A DNA stretch of 64,000 nt from the NCBI RefSeq assembly GCF_013823965.1, contig NZ_PNNA01000092.1:1-64000 (forward strand), in the 5' to 3' direction. Positions 37,155 to 45,905 of the stretch are shown here, piece after piece (the first letter of the stretch is position 1; every line of letters starts with the position of its first letter). Source of the DNA: Flavobacterium sp. GTDB lineage: Bacteria > Bacteroidota > Bacteroidia > Flavobacteriales > Flavobacteriaceae. The position numbers were made by a program, and so were the translations under genes. The notes below the pieces were generated by a model. The model searched no databases, had not been told where the DNA came from, and worked only from the letters and a program-made list of their open reading frames with translations.

Positions 37155-37245
37155 CTTATGTAGTCGAAAGCACGGCATCAATGTAATCCTGAACCAGCAC
37201 GGCGCGATAACCTCAAGTTTCAAACCGAAAACCGAAAACCGATAA

Positions 37246-38226
37246 CTACCTCAAATTCTCCCAATACCAATCTATCGCTTCCTTCAATCCCTGTTGCAAA
37301 GAAAACTTCGGGTCATAACCCAACAATGTCTTCGCTTTGTCAATACTGGCCAAAGAATGGGGAATATCGCCCGCCCTGTTGGGACCATGGTCAATGGCAA
37401 CATCGGCTATTTTTGGATTATAAGCAGACAAAAATTCTTTCAGATAATCCACCAAATTATTCAAGGTGTTCCGGTCTCCGTATGCGGTGTTGAAAACCGT
37501 GTTTACTGCTGCCGGATTTTGGGTGGTCATCGCCAATTCATTCATTTGGATCACGTTGTCAATATAAGTGAAATCGCGGGAATAGTTTCCGTCGCCATTG
37601 ATTACCGGACTTTCAAGCTGCATCAATTGCATCACGAATTTTGGTATTACGGCGGCATAAGCGCCTTTTGGATCTTGTTTTCGACCAAAAACATTGAAAT
37701 AACGCAAGCCTATGGTTTCCAATCCATAAGTTCTGCTAAAAATATCGGCATACAATTCGTTCACGTATTTTGTGATGGCATAAGGGGAAAGCGGTTTCCC
37801 GATTACGTCTTCCACTTTGGGCAATCCTTGCGAATCGCCATAGGTCGACGAACTTGCCGCATACACAAACCGCTTTACCTTGGCATCACGGGCAGCCACG
37901 AGCATGTTTAAAAAACCCGAAACATTGACGTCATTCGTGGTAACGGGATCCTTGATGGATCGCGGAACGGAACCCAAAGCGGCTTGGTGCAAAACATAAT
38001 CCACGCCTTGTACCGCCTTGTGGCAATCGGATAAATCACGAATGTCGCCTTCCATCAAACGGAAGTTGGGGTTCTCCATAAAATCCTTCAAATTATGCCG
38101 ATGTCCCGTGGCAAAATTATCCAAACAGGTCACTTGGTGTCCCTTGGACAAAAAATATTCGCAAAGATTGGACCCTATAAATCCTGCGCCACCGGTAATT
38201 AATATGCTTTTTACTTCCAGTTTCAT
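37246..38226 (-). CDS. tviC: UDP-GlcNAc/GlcNAcA C4-epimerase (WbpP/TviC-like)
   Basis: A 326-residue extended SDR epimerase. TGGAGFIGSNL at residues 11-21, AASSSTYGD near 123-131 and Tyr149-x3-Lys153 (YAITK) define it; the phrase LGSVPRSIKDP around 84-94 is typical of WbpP/TviC proteins. It interconverts gluco and galacto configurations of UDP-HexNAc or its uronate, pairing with the TviB-like dehydrogenase. The ATG at 38226 is preferred to one at 38247. It begins 30 bp after the upstream wzc gene, probably in the same operon. Confidence 0.87.
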   Translation of the reverse strand: MKLEVKSILITGGAGFIGSNLCEYFLSKGHQVTCLDNFATGHRHNLKDFMENPNFRLMEGDIRDLSDCHKAVQGVDYVLHQAALGSVPRSIKDPVTTNDVNVSGFLNMLVAARDAKVKRFVYAASSSTYGDSQGLPKVEDVIGKPLSPYAITKYVNELYADIFSRTYGLETIGLRYFNVFGRKQDPKGAYAAVIPKFVMQLMQLESPVINGDGNYSRDFTYIDNVIQMNELAMTTQNPAAVNTVFNTAYGDRNTLNNLVDYLKEFLSAYNPKIADVAIDHGPNRAGDIPHSLASIDKAKTLLGYDPKFSLQQGLKEAIDWYWENLR

Positions 38227-38255
38227 GTGTTTTTTTATTGTAAACAATCGTGTTG

Positions 38256-40718
38256 CTAGCTTCTTTTCTTGGGGAATTTTCGAATCACTTTTTCAAAAAT
38301 ATTTTTCGACGTATCGTCCGTGTAACCATTGGCATAAGTCGTATTGCCGTATCCGTATCCATATCCGTAACCGTAACCGGCTCCGTACTTGGCTTTATTT
38401 TGAAATCCGTTCAAAATAATGCTGGTATTGTTGAGCTCGCCACGTTTTACCCTGTTGTTGAGCAAAGTAATCATGTCTTTTTTGGTAAAGTTCTGGCGCA
38501 CGATATACAAGGTGACATCACAATATTGCGCCAATTCCAGGGCATCAGAAACCAAGCCAACAGGAGGTGTATCCAAAATGATGTAATCGTATTTTTTCTT
38601 CAATTCTTCGATTAATTCCTTCATGCCGTCGCTCATGATCATCTCGGCGGGATTCGGAGGAATGGGACCGGAAGTGATAACGTCGAGAAAAGGAATTTGG
38701 GTGGAATTGATGATTTCGTCCACCGTTTTTTGTTTGATGAGATAATTCACGACCCCCACATCATTCTTCAAATTAAATTGGTCAAACAATTTGGGTTTTC
38801 TTAAATCCAATCCTATGATTACGGTCTTTTTTTCGCTCAAAGCAAATACCGTGGCAATGTTCAGGGTACAGAATGTTTTTCCTTCACCGCTGACGGAGGA
38901 CGTGATCATGAGCGTTTTTGCACCATCCAGCTTTTGTTGTTTGTACAAAAACTGAAGTGAAGATCGAATCGCCCGGAAGGACTCCGACAAAGCCGATTTA
39001 GGTTTGTCATAAACCGCCAACTCCGTATTTTCCTTGCTCAGCCCGATAACGCCTATCAGTGGTATCTGGCTCAATTTGCTGATGTCTTCCGTGTTTTGTA
39101 TGGAATTGTTGATGAAGAAAATGGCAAAGACAAAAAGCAACGGAATCAATAATCCCAGAAATAAGGCCAGCACATAATTCACCGAAGTTCTTGGTCCTAT
39201 GAGTCCTCCGCCAATGTCTTTGGCAGGATCGATAAAATGAACATCCGACAAGTTTGCGGCTTTTACAATGTCGGCTTCGCTTCTTTTTTGAAGAAACGTG
39301 CTGTAGATGTTATCGCTTAAATCGTATTTTCGTTTGATTTTTATCAGTTCCTGCTGGTCTTCCGGGAGCTGTTTTATGGTGCTTTCCGTTTCGTTGATTT
39401 TACTGTTGATCATGGCCAAATCATGTTGCAGCGAGGCTTTGGCAGTGACAATGTTTTCCAACAGGACTTTCTTGATCGCTTCCATTTGATTGTCGAAATC
39501 CTTGAATATTTTTTCGCTTTTTACGGCATAGGCCATTTCTGATCTTTGGGTGGACAGGGCAATCAATTTGGAAACATTCACGACGATATTCGGATCTTCA
39601 ATTCCCGCCACGGAAGGTGCAGGAAGCTTGGAATAATCAACGCTGTTTTTCAAATAGGCTTTCAAGGAATTATAATAAGTCACTTTGCGGGTAATCTCGT
39701 CTTTTTGGACATCAAATTCCAGAATTTGTCCCGAAAATTTGGAACCGCCTTCTTCTATGTCATAAATATTTTTGCCGCTTCTGAAAGATTTCAACTCGTT
39801 TGTCGTTTCTTTCAATTGGGCTTCCATCGCCACAAGCGTACTGTCTATGAATCGTATGGTGTTTGTGGCAAATTGGTTCTTGCTGTCCAACTGGCTTTTG
39901 ATGAGCATTTTGACGGTGGCATTCAAATATTCGACCATTCTGGCCTTGTTGGTTCCCTGCATTCCCAGTGTAATGATGGATCCTCCTTTGTCATCAGACC
40001 GCACATTGATTCCCCTGTAACTGGAAACAGTGCCGTCAAAATCATTGAATTGCACAAAATATTCGTTCCCTTTGTAAAGTCCGGGTTTGTCTTTTATTTG
40101 CAATTTCCAATTCAGGAACGGCAAGGAGACCTGTTGTCCCACTTTGTATCTTTTGACAAAATCACCCGGAACAACGGCCGTTTGGCTATAGGAATTGTCC
40201 CTGTAGGTAATCATCGAAACTGTATTGCCAGCAAACGGGATTCGGATTTCATATTCATTTTCGCTCAAGAATTTGATGCCGATGAGGCTTCCCGCTATTT
40301 GCCCCTTGTTTTTGTCGATGTCCACATAAAAAGGCACGGCGCCGTAAGCATCCACAAGATTGTATTTGCCTTGGGCCAAGTAACCGATGTAAAATTGTAG
40401 TTTGTCTACGACCAATTCGTTGTGGGAGCGAGATTGCAAGGTGGTGGAAATCGCCTGGACTTGGTCTGAAGTGCCGCCCCAATTGAAGACCAAACTGGTA
40501 TTGGAGGTAAATAACGGATTATTTTCTTCCTTGACGGAGATGAGCGTCTCCATGGCATAAATTTTTTCCTTGCGAATATTCACTTGGTAGGCAATGGTGA
40601 AAGTAATGATTAGACTCAAGACAAACCATTTCCAATAACTTCCAATTTTTAATAAAAACCCTTTAAAATCAAATCCTGACTGGGCTTCAAAAATAGAAAA
40701 ATCTTTTATGTCTAACAT
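38256..40718 (-). CDS. wzc: Wzc-type tyrosine autokinase / chain-length regulator
   Basis: An 820-residue inner-membrane protein: first membrane span around 30-48, a large periplasmic Wzz and coiled-coil region, second span near 510-530, then the cytoplasmic BY-kinase. Walker A (SGEGKT) is near 610, Walker A' (GLDLRKP) at 636-642 and Walker B (ILDTPP) at 714-719. The C-terminal tail holds a Tyr-Gly run (residues 778-791) with further tyrosines, the expected autophosphorylation cluster. It starts 13 bp after the wza gene; together they form the envelope-spanning export and length-control unit. The PHP phosphatase at 10985 is the likely antagonist. Confidence 0.93.
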   Translation of the reverse strand: MLDIKDFSIFEAQSGFDFKGFLLKIGSYWKWFVLSLIITFTIAYQVNIRKEKIYAMETLISVKEENNPLFTSNTSLVFNWGGTSDQVQAISTTLQSRSHNELVVDKLQFYIGYLAQGKYNLVDAYGAVPFYVDIDKNKGQIAGSLIGIKFLSENEYEIRIPFAGNTVSMITYRDNSYSQTAVVPGDFVKRYKVGQQVSLPFLNWKLQIKDKPGLYKGNEYFVQFNDFDGTVSSYRGINVRSDDKGGSIITLGMQGTNKARMVEYLNATVKMLIKSQLDSKNQFATNTIRFIDSTLVAMEAQLKETTNELKSFRSGKNIYDIEEGGSKFSGQILEFDVQKDEITRKVTYYNSLKAYLKNSVDYSKLPAPSVAGIEDPNIVVNVSKLIALSTQRSEMAYAVKSEKIFKDFDNQMEAIKKVLLENIVTAKASLQHDLAMINSKINETESTIKQLPEDQQELIKIKRKYDLSDNIYSTFLQKRSEADIVKAANLSDVHFIDPAKDIGGGLIGPRTSVNYVLALFLGLLIPLLFVFAIFFINNSIQNTEDISKLSQIPLIGVIGLSKENTELAVYDKPKSALSESFRAIRSSLQFLYKQQKLDGAKTLMITSSVSGEGKTFCTLNIATVFALSEKKTVIIGLDLRKPKLFDQFNLKNDVGVVNYLIKQKTVDEIINSTQIPFLDVITSGPIPPNPAEMIMSDGMKELIEELKKKYDYIILDTPPVGLVSDALELAQYCDVTLYIVRQNFTKKDMITLLNNRVKRGELNNTSIILNGFQNKAKYGAGYGYGYGYGYGNTTYANGYTDDTSKNIFEKVIRKFPKKRS

Positions 40719-40731
40719 TTTTGGATTTGTA

Positions 40732-41520
40732 TTATAGTTTTAATATTAAAATGGTAGTGGTGATCAGGGAAATTAAAGTCATTATGCCTCCTATCGATTC
40801 TATCCCTGTTTTACCGGTTCCCCAAGTTTTTTGCTTGAGTGGTTTTACGTAAATATAATCGTTGGGCTGCAAGTTATAATAAGGAGATTGCATCACGTTG
40901 ATGTCCGTAAGGTCTATGTCGTGCATTTCGGTTCCCGTGGGCAGTTGCCGAATGATGGTTACCGCTTTTCTGTCTCCCGTTATCGTGATGTCACCCGAAT
41001 TGGCGATGGCTTCCATGATATTGACATGGTCCTGGTATAAAAATTTCGTGCCCACGCTTCCCACTTCTCCGTTGATGGTGTATTTGAATCCCGCCAAACG
41101 CACGGTCACAAAAATATTGGCCTCTTTCTTGAAATACTCGTCCAAGAGTTGTTTCTCGATGTGCATTCGCAATTCCTCTGTCGTAAAACCAATGGCGTTG
41201 ATTTCACCCAAAACCGGAATCCTGATGTTCCCGTGATCGTCAACCGTGAAGCCGTCAAAATACAAGGCCGATCCGCCTTTGTCGGTTTCCCCTTTGTTGG
41301 TGGGGTTAAAAATAGTGACTAACTTGGGGTCATCTGCCTTGATGGTGATGCTCAAAACATCATTGGCCTGTAGCCGATACGGCTTCAACATTACCTCGGT
41401 TATTGGGGCTTCCGTTTCGATTCCGCTTTTGTTTTGCAGGTAAACCAGGTCTTTTACGGGAATACAGGAGGTAAAAAGCAGGCTAATCCCCAGCAATATA
41501 TAGAGTATGGATTTGTTCAT
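40732..41520 (-). CDS. wza: Wza-like polysaccharide export lipoprotein
   Basis: A 262-residue outer-membrane export protein. The lipobox LLFTSC predicts lipidation at Cys19. YRLQANDVLSITIKADDP near 48-65 starts the Poly_export domain, and an SLBB domain follows (about 145-225). A hydrophobic C-terminal helix (about 240-262) could form the outer-membrane pore, as in Wza. Encoded directly before wzc and behind a good promoter match. Confidence 0.92.
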   Translation of the reverse strand: MNKSILYILLGISLLFTSCIPVKDLVYLQNKSGIETEAPITEVMLKPYRLQANDVLSITIKADDPKLVTIFNPTNKGETDKGGSALYFDGFTVDDHGNIRIPVLGEINAIGFTTEELRMHIEKQLLDEYFKKEANIFVTVRLAGFKYTINGEVGSVGTKFLYQDHVNIMEAIANSGDITITGDRKAVTIIRQLPTGTEMHDIDLTDINVMQSPYYNLQPNDYIYVKPLKQKTWGTGKTGIESIGGIMTLISLITTTILILKL

Positions 41521-41536
41521 CTTTTAATTTTGATAA

Positions 41537-41566
41537 CAAATATAGGGTTTCATTTCACAATTCAAA
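41537..41566 (-). promoter_or_regulatory. Promoter of the first wza-wzc operon
   Basis: On the minus strand TTTG (41566-41563), an 18-nt spacer and TATATTTG (41544-41537) precede the wza ATG by 16 nt. Both boxes fit the Bacteroidota consensus TTTG...TAnnTTTG, the best match in the window. Confidence 0.6.
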
Positions 41567-41748
41567 AATATCGCCATTCAATAAATGGATTAATTCTTCT
41601 TTCCCTGAAACAATCATTCAAAGCGGTTTCCTTTAAAAACATTTCCAAAATAGGACCCCATCCCTATCCCAAAAAAAATTCCGTATTCAACCGTGTTTTC
41701 GCTTTGGCAAATCCGTTTGATTCGCGTCCCGAGAACCGTGTCCCCAAT

Positions 41749-42369
41749 TTAATTGTTCTTGAAAAAATGCTCAAATGGTATTCTTTGCAAAATACTTCTT
41801 CCCAGCGTAACCTCGTCGGCATACTCCAGTTCATCGCCCACGGAAATTCCTCGAGCAATGGTCGAGGTGATGATGCCACAATCTTGTATTTGTTTGTAAA
41901 TATAAAAATTCGTGGTATCCCCTTCCATGGTGGAACTCAAGGCAAAAATGAGTTCACTGACAACACCCGATTTCACTTTCTCGACCAGCGTGTTGATGTT
42001 CAATTGACTGGGACCCACTCCGTCTATGGGCGATATCTTGCCTCCCAGAACGTGATAAATTCCCCTAAATTGTCCCGTGTTTTCAATGGCCATCACGTCG
42101 CGAATATCTTCGACAACACAAATAATCTGGTGGTTCCTTTTGGGATTGGCACAAATCTCGCAAACGGCCACATCCGAAATGTTGTGGCAACTCACGCAAA
42201 ATTTCACTTCCTCGCGCATTGCCGTCAAGGCTTGCGATAAAAATCCGGTTTGCTCTTTGGGTTGCTTCAACAAATGCAACACCAATCGCAAGGCGGTTCG
42301 CTTGCCAATTCCCGGCAATTGTGCCATTTCGTTGACTGCTTTTTCTAAAAGTTTCGATGAAAATTCCAT
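41749..42369 (-). CDS. recR: Recombination protein RecR
   Basis: A 206-residue DNA repair protein of the RecFOR pathway. The helix-hairpin-helix motif PGIGKRTA is at residues 19-26, a C4 zinc finger at Cys58, Cys61, Cys70 and Cys73, and the Toprim domain begins at [10 protein letters not shown] near 83-92. Length is normal for RecR. The ATG at 42369 is chosen because a TACCTTTG promoter box lies 5 nt before it and the upstream in-frame extension runs through a heptamer repeat array. It is the only housekeeping gene in the locus and stands between two export operons. Confidence 0.96.
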   Translation of the reverse strand: MEFSSKLLEKAVNEMAQLPGIGKRTALRLVLHLLKQPKEQTGFLSQALTAMREEVKFCVSCHNISDVAVCEICANPKRNHQIICVVEDIRDVMAIENTGQFRGIYHVLGGKISPIDGVGPSQLNINTLVEKVKSGVVSELIFALSSTMEGDTTNFYIYKQIQDCGIITSTIARGISVGDELEYADEVTLGRSILQRIPFEHFFKNN

Positions 42370-42374
42370 AAATG

Positions 42375-42382
42375 CAAAGGTA
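42375..42382 (-). promoter_or_regulatory. TACCTTTG -7 box of recR
   Basis: CAAAGGTA on the plus strand reads TACCTTTG on the minus strand, ending five bases before the recR ATG. It is the same box, in nearly the same place, as for the phosphatase gene at 10985, and suggests a very short or absent leader. Confidence 0.5.
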
Positions 42383-42462
42383 ACAATTTGGTTGGGAATG
42401 GGAATCGTTTTTAAAAAGGGTATGAGTTCTTTATACACCGCCCATCGTCTCCCGCAAAACAC

Positions 42463-42524
42463 GCAACCGACAACAGACAACAGACAACAGATAACCGATA
42501 ACTGATAACTGACAACCGATAACC
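42463..42524. repeat. Heptamer array upstream of recR
   Basis: Eight to nine units of AAC(A/C/T)GA(T/C) type lie between recR and the terminator of the second wzc gene. Confidence 0.82.
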
Positions 42525-42532
42525 CTTCAAAC

Positions 42533-42556
42533 AAAAAAAAGAGGCTTTCGCCTCCC
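42533..42556 (-). terminator. Intrinsic terminator of the second wza-wzc operon
   Basis: On the minus strand GAGGC-GAAA-GCCTC (42554-42541) is followed by eight T. The stem begins directly after the wzc stop codon at 42559, so it isolates recR from the upstream operon. Confidence 0.9.
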
Positions 42557-42558
42557 TT

Positions 42559-44949
42559 TTATTTATTAAAAACTTTCTTGTACCAAGGTTTTTCCTCCAC
42601 TTTCACGCCATAACCATAACCATAGCCGTAGCCATAACTTTTATTGAGCTTGGTATCATTGAGCACCACGGACATATTATTGAGTTTATTTTCTTTGTAC
42701 AGTATTTTCGGAATGTGGAGCATTCTTTTGTCCAAAAAGTTGGCTCGCACCACATATACGGTGGCATCAGCGTGTTTAGACAACATCAGGGTATCCGAAA
42801 CCAAGCTTACCGGCGCCATGTCCACGATAATATAATCGTATTCCTTCTTGAATTCGGTGAATAGTTCTCCCAGTTTTTTGCTCATCAACAATTCCGTGGG
42901 ATTCGGAGGAATGACACCTGCAGGAAGCACGTACAGATTGTCGAAATTATTGGATTTAAAAATATAATCGCCAATCATGGCCTTGCTTGACGACAAATAA
43001 TCCGTCAATCCAGAATTATTGGGCAAATCGATGTATTCATTTAATTTGGGATTCCTGAAATCCAGCCCCATTAAAAGTACTTTTTTCTTGGAAAGTGCCA
43101 TCGTTCCTGCCAAATTAACCGACAAGAATGTTTTGCCTTCTCCGGCCAATGTCGATGTCATGAATATGGTTTTGGCCTCGTCCTCCGGCACTTGCCCCAA
43201 CATAAAATCAAGATTCGTTTTGACTATTCGAAGTGCTTCGGCGGTTCCTGTTCGACTGGCGGCATCTATGAGTTCATTCGGACTAATCGAATTGGGGATA
43301 TCGCCCAAGAATGGAATGTCAAATTTGCTCGTTACATCAAAGCGATTTTTCACTTTGGTATCCAATAAATCAATGATGTAGATAATCCCGAATGGCACAA
43401 GAAGTCCCAACAACAAGGCGGCCAGATAAATAATATTTTTTTTGGGAGAAACCGGTGTCTTGACCGCTTTTGCCGCATCGATCACTCGGGCATTGGGCTC
43501 CGTTGCGGCCAACGAAATGGCTGTTTCCTCTCTTTTTTGCAGCAAATACAAATACAATTCCTCTTTTACTTTTTGCTGGCGGGCAATCACCCGAAACTGG
43601 CGCTCCTGACCCGGGATTTCACCAATTTTGGAATCCAGAAATCCTTCTTGACCTCTTAAATCTCTTTTCTGTATGTTCAAATTGGCTTGCAATCGGCGCA
43701 GACTCTCGCCAATATTCGATTTCAAGGAAGCAATTTGTTGCTCTAATTTAACAACGGCTGGATTTTCCATCGTGGCCGATTTCAAAATCCGGTTGCGTTC
43801 CAAGACCAATTGGTTGTAGGAATCCATCAATCCCGAGGCATCGCTGCCAGAAATAATATTGGCGGGCAATAAATCGGCATTCGTGCTTTTTTTGATAAAA
43901 TCCAACATCGAATTGACCATGTTCAACTGTATTTCCATCTCGACCCTTTTTTTGTTGTACTCGCTGGAGCCTTCAATAAAAAGTTTGGCTTCGGTTTCTA
44001 TGTCGGTCAATTTATTGGACGTCTTGAAGCGTTCCACGTCCTTTTCGACTCCGTCCAACTCCTGGGTGATCAACAACAATCTTTCGGCCACGAATTTCGA
44101 AGTGTTTTCAGAAATGTAACTCTTGTCGGCCGCGGCATCGTCATTGTAGATTTGAATCAAATTGTCCAGAAAATCCTCCGCTCTCTTGGTTACGGCATCC
44201 GTGATGGAAATTTCGACCACGCTACTCGTTTTGCTTACGGGATTCACCTTGAGACGAGCCAAATAACCCGCCACCACTTTTTCGAGAGGATTTACGCTGA
44301 TGCTTAGCGACTTGTCTTTGGCATTAAATCGATTATTTTTAGTGATGGACTTGGTAATAATCAAATCCCCGTTTGGAGTGGGAATGATTTCTCCGTATCG
44401 AAATTCTTTTTTGGCATGCAAAAATGACGGCTTTTCTCCTGCTGTCAATTCACTTCCCAGTGCAAAGGTGGCCGGGCTCAGTTCTTTAAACTCCAACTGC
44501 AGCTTCTCGGTATCAAATGCGGGTTTGGTGTTGCTGAAATTGATTTCAATGGGAGCATCCTTGTATTTTTCGCTGCTGATGACATTCCCTTTTTCAGCAA
44601 TCACGACTTGCAATCCGAGTTTTTTTATCGTTCTTTCGACCAAGGTTCTGGACTTCAAAATTTCGATTTCGTTGTCCACATTACTTTTCAACCCACTCCC
44701 CAATCCCAAATCAGAAAAAGCGGACAGTTCGGAAAGCATGCCGCCCTTTTTTTCATCCTTGACCAATATCGTGGTACTGGCCTGATATTGGGGCGTGGCG
44801 TATCTTAAATAAACGAAAGCCAAAGTAAGACAGAAACAAACTGCCAATACAAACCATTGCCAATTGTCGAGATAACGCTCTAAAGTATCCCTTAAATTAA
44901 AATCTTCGTTTTGATTTTCGTCCGAGTGGCTAGTAGTATTATAATCCAT
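42559..44949 (-). CDS. wzc: Second Wzc-type tyrosine autokinase
   Basis: A 796-residue protein with the same plan as the kinase at 38256: membrane span near 33-52, Wzz domain starting with YQASTTILVKDEKKGG, long coiled-coil periplasmic region, span near 505-525, and a cytoplasmic BY-kinase. Walker A (AGEGKT) is at 602-607, Walker A' (GLDFRNP) at 628-634 and Walker B (VDMAP) at 709-713. The tail carries an uninterrupted Tyr-Gly run at 772-781. It differs clearly from the first kinase in sequence, so this is not a recent duplication. It starts 7 bp after its own wza. Confidence 0.93.
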   Translation of the reverse strand: MDYNTTSHSDENQNEDFNLRDTLERYLDNWQWFVLAVCFCLTLAFVYLRYATPQYQASTTILVKDEKKGGMLSELSAFSDLGLGSGLKSNVDNEIEILKSRTLVERTIKKLGLQVVIAEKGNVISSEKYKDAPIEINFSNTKPAFDTEKLQLEFKELSPATFALGSELTAGEKPSFLHAKKEFRYGEIIPTPNGDLIITKSITKNNRFNAKDKSLSISVNPLEKVVAGYLARLKVNPVSKTSSVVEISITDAVTKRAEDFLDNLIQIYNDDAAADKSYISENTSKFVAERLLLITQELDGVEKDVERFKTSNKLTDIETEAKLFIEGSSEYNKKRVEMEIQLNMVNSMLDFIKKSTNADLLPANIISGSDASGLMDSYNQLVLERNRILKSATMENPAVVKLEQQIASLKSNIGESLRRLQANLNIQKRDLRGQEGFLDSKIGEIPGQERQFRVIARQQKVKEELYLYLLQKREETAISLAATEPNARVIDAAKAVKTPVSPKKNIIYLAALLLGLLVPFGIIYIIDLLDTKVKNRFDVTSKFDIPFLGDIPNSISPNELIDAASRTGTAEALRIVKTNLDFMLGQVPEDEAKTIFMTSTLAGEGKTFLSVNLAGTMALSKKKVLLMGLDFRNPKLNEYIDLPNNSGLTDYLSSSKAMIGDYIFKSNNFDNLYVLPAGVIPPNPTELLMSKKLGELFTEFKKEYDYIIVDMAPVSLVSDTLMLSKHADATVYVVRANFLDKRMLHIPKILYKENKLNNMSVVLNDTKLNKSYGYGYGYGYGVKVEEKPWYKKVFNK

Positions 44950-44956
44950 AAAAAGT

Positions 44957-45751
44957 TTAGTTTGAAGCAGTGATAATCAAGGTGATTACTGTTATTAATA
45001 AAGAAGTAATGGAGATAAGAACCCCCGTATTGGCACCCACTGCAGCTCCATTAATCCTGGTTTTGTTGGGCTCCACATACACCACGTCATTCTGGGCCAA
45101 ATAATAAAAAGGAGAATTAATGAAATCAGCCTTCGTGATGTCGACCCGATTATAGGATTTCACGCCATTCACTTCCCGGATAACGAGGATATTGTCCCTT
45201 TTCCCGTAAATGGTCAAGTCTTTCGCCATACTGATGGCTTCAATCAAGGTAATCCGTTCGGAAGCAACGTTGTAAGTCCCCGGCAAGGTCACTTCGCCCT
45301 GCACCGAAACCTTGAAATTCATGATGCGAAGGTTGATGATGGGGTTCTTGATGTATTTCGAGATTTTGTCTTTAAAGAGTTGCAGCACTTCGGAACGCGT
45401 TAACCCGCCTACTTTTAATTTTCCCAAAACTGGAAAATCAATCATCCCATTGGAATCCACTAAATAGGATTGCATTGTTTCCTGGCCTCGCGCGGCACTC
45501 ATGCTGCTTGCCGATGACACGCTGACGGTACTCAAATTAAAAGGAATGGCCGTTTCTGGATCGTCTGCCGACACGATAATGGTCAGCAAATCATCGGGTT
45601 GTATCTTTATTTCGTAAGAATTGGATTGACTCGCTTTGGCCAAACCGTCAATATTTTGATAATAAACCACTTCCGCTCTTGGCTTACACGAAAAGAACAG
45701 CAGGACTAAAAGAAATGGAATTGTTTTTTTTAATAAAAAAAAATACTTCAT
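44957..45751 (-). CDS. wza: Second Wza-like polysaccharide export lipoprotein
   Basis: A 264-residue export lipoprotein. The ATG at 45751 gives a typical signal peptide with lipobox LLFFSC and lipidated Cys22, so it is chosen over an in-frame start at 45826. IQPDDLLTIIVSADDP begins the Poly_export domain; an SLBB domain and a C-terminal hydrophobic helix follow. It pairs with the downstream kinase at 42559. Confidence 0.92.
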   Translation of the reverse strand: MKYFFLLKKTIPFLLVLLFFSCKPRAEVVYYQNIDGLAKASQSNSYEIKIQPDDLLTIIVSADDPETAIPFNLSTVSVSSASSMSAARGQETMQSYLVDSNGMIDFPVLGKLKVGGLTRSEVLQLFKDKISKYIKNPIINLRIMNFKVSVQGEVTLPGTYNVASERITLIEAISMAKDLTIYGKRDNILVIREVNGVKSYNRVDITKADFINSPFYYLAQNDVVYVEPNKTRINGAAVGANTGVLISITSLLITVITLIITASN

Positions 45752-45774
45752 ATAATTATACTTTTTAACGTTGA

Positions 45775-45782
45775 CAAATATA
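45775..45782 (-). promoter_or_regulatory. Candidate -7 box of the second wza-wzc operon
   Basis: TATATTTG on the minus strand, 23 nt upstream of the wza ATG. The -33 box is not clear. Confidence 0.4.
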
Positions 45783-45874
45783 GACATTAACCTTGGTTTA
45801 ATTCCTTTTTTATGACAAACAGACACGCTTTAATTGCGGCGATTTACGGACAATCGATTTCCTTTTCACATAAC

Positions 45875-45903
45875 CAACCGAAAACCGATAACCGATAACA
45901 GAC
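45875..45903. repeat. Short heptamer array
   Basis: Four units of the AACCGA(A/T) type between the aminotransferase stop codon and the second wza operon. Confidence 0.7.
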
Positions 45904-45905
45904 AT

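Noticed and set aside
38250..38420. Tandem hexamer DNA repeat as an independent element
   Set aside because: It is the codon repeat of the Tyr-Gly tail of Wzc and is treated with that gene.
41434..42240. Long plus-strand open frame opposite recR and wza
   Set aside because: It is antisense to well-recognised genes, is not similar to any family I know, and spans the recR promoter region.
42370..42534. N-terminal extension of RecR reading through the heptamer array
   Set aside because: The extra 55 residues are translated repeat sequence and follow no RecR homologue; the TACCTTTG box and ATG at 42369 give the normal start.
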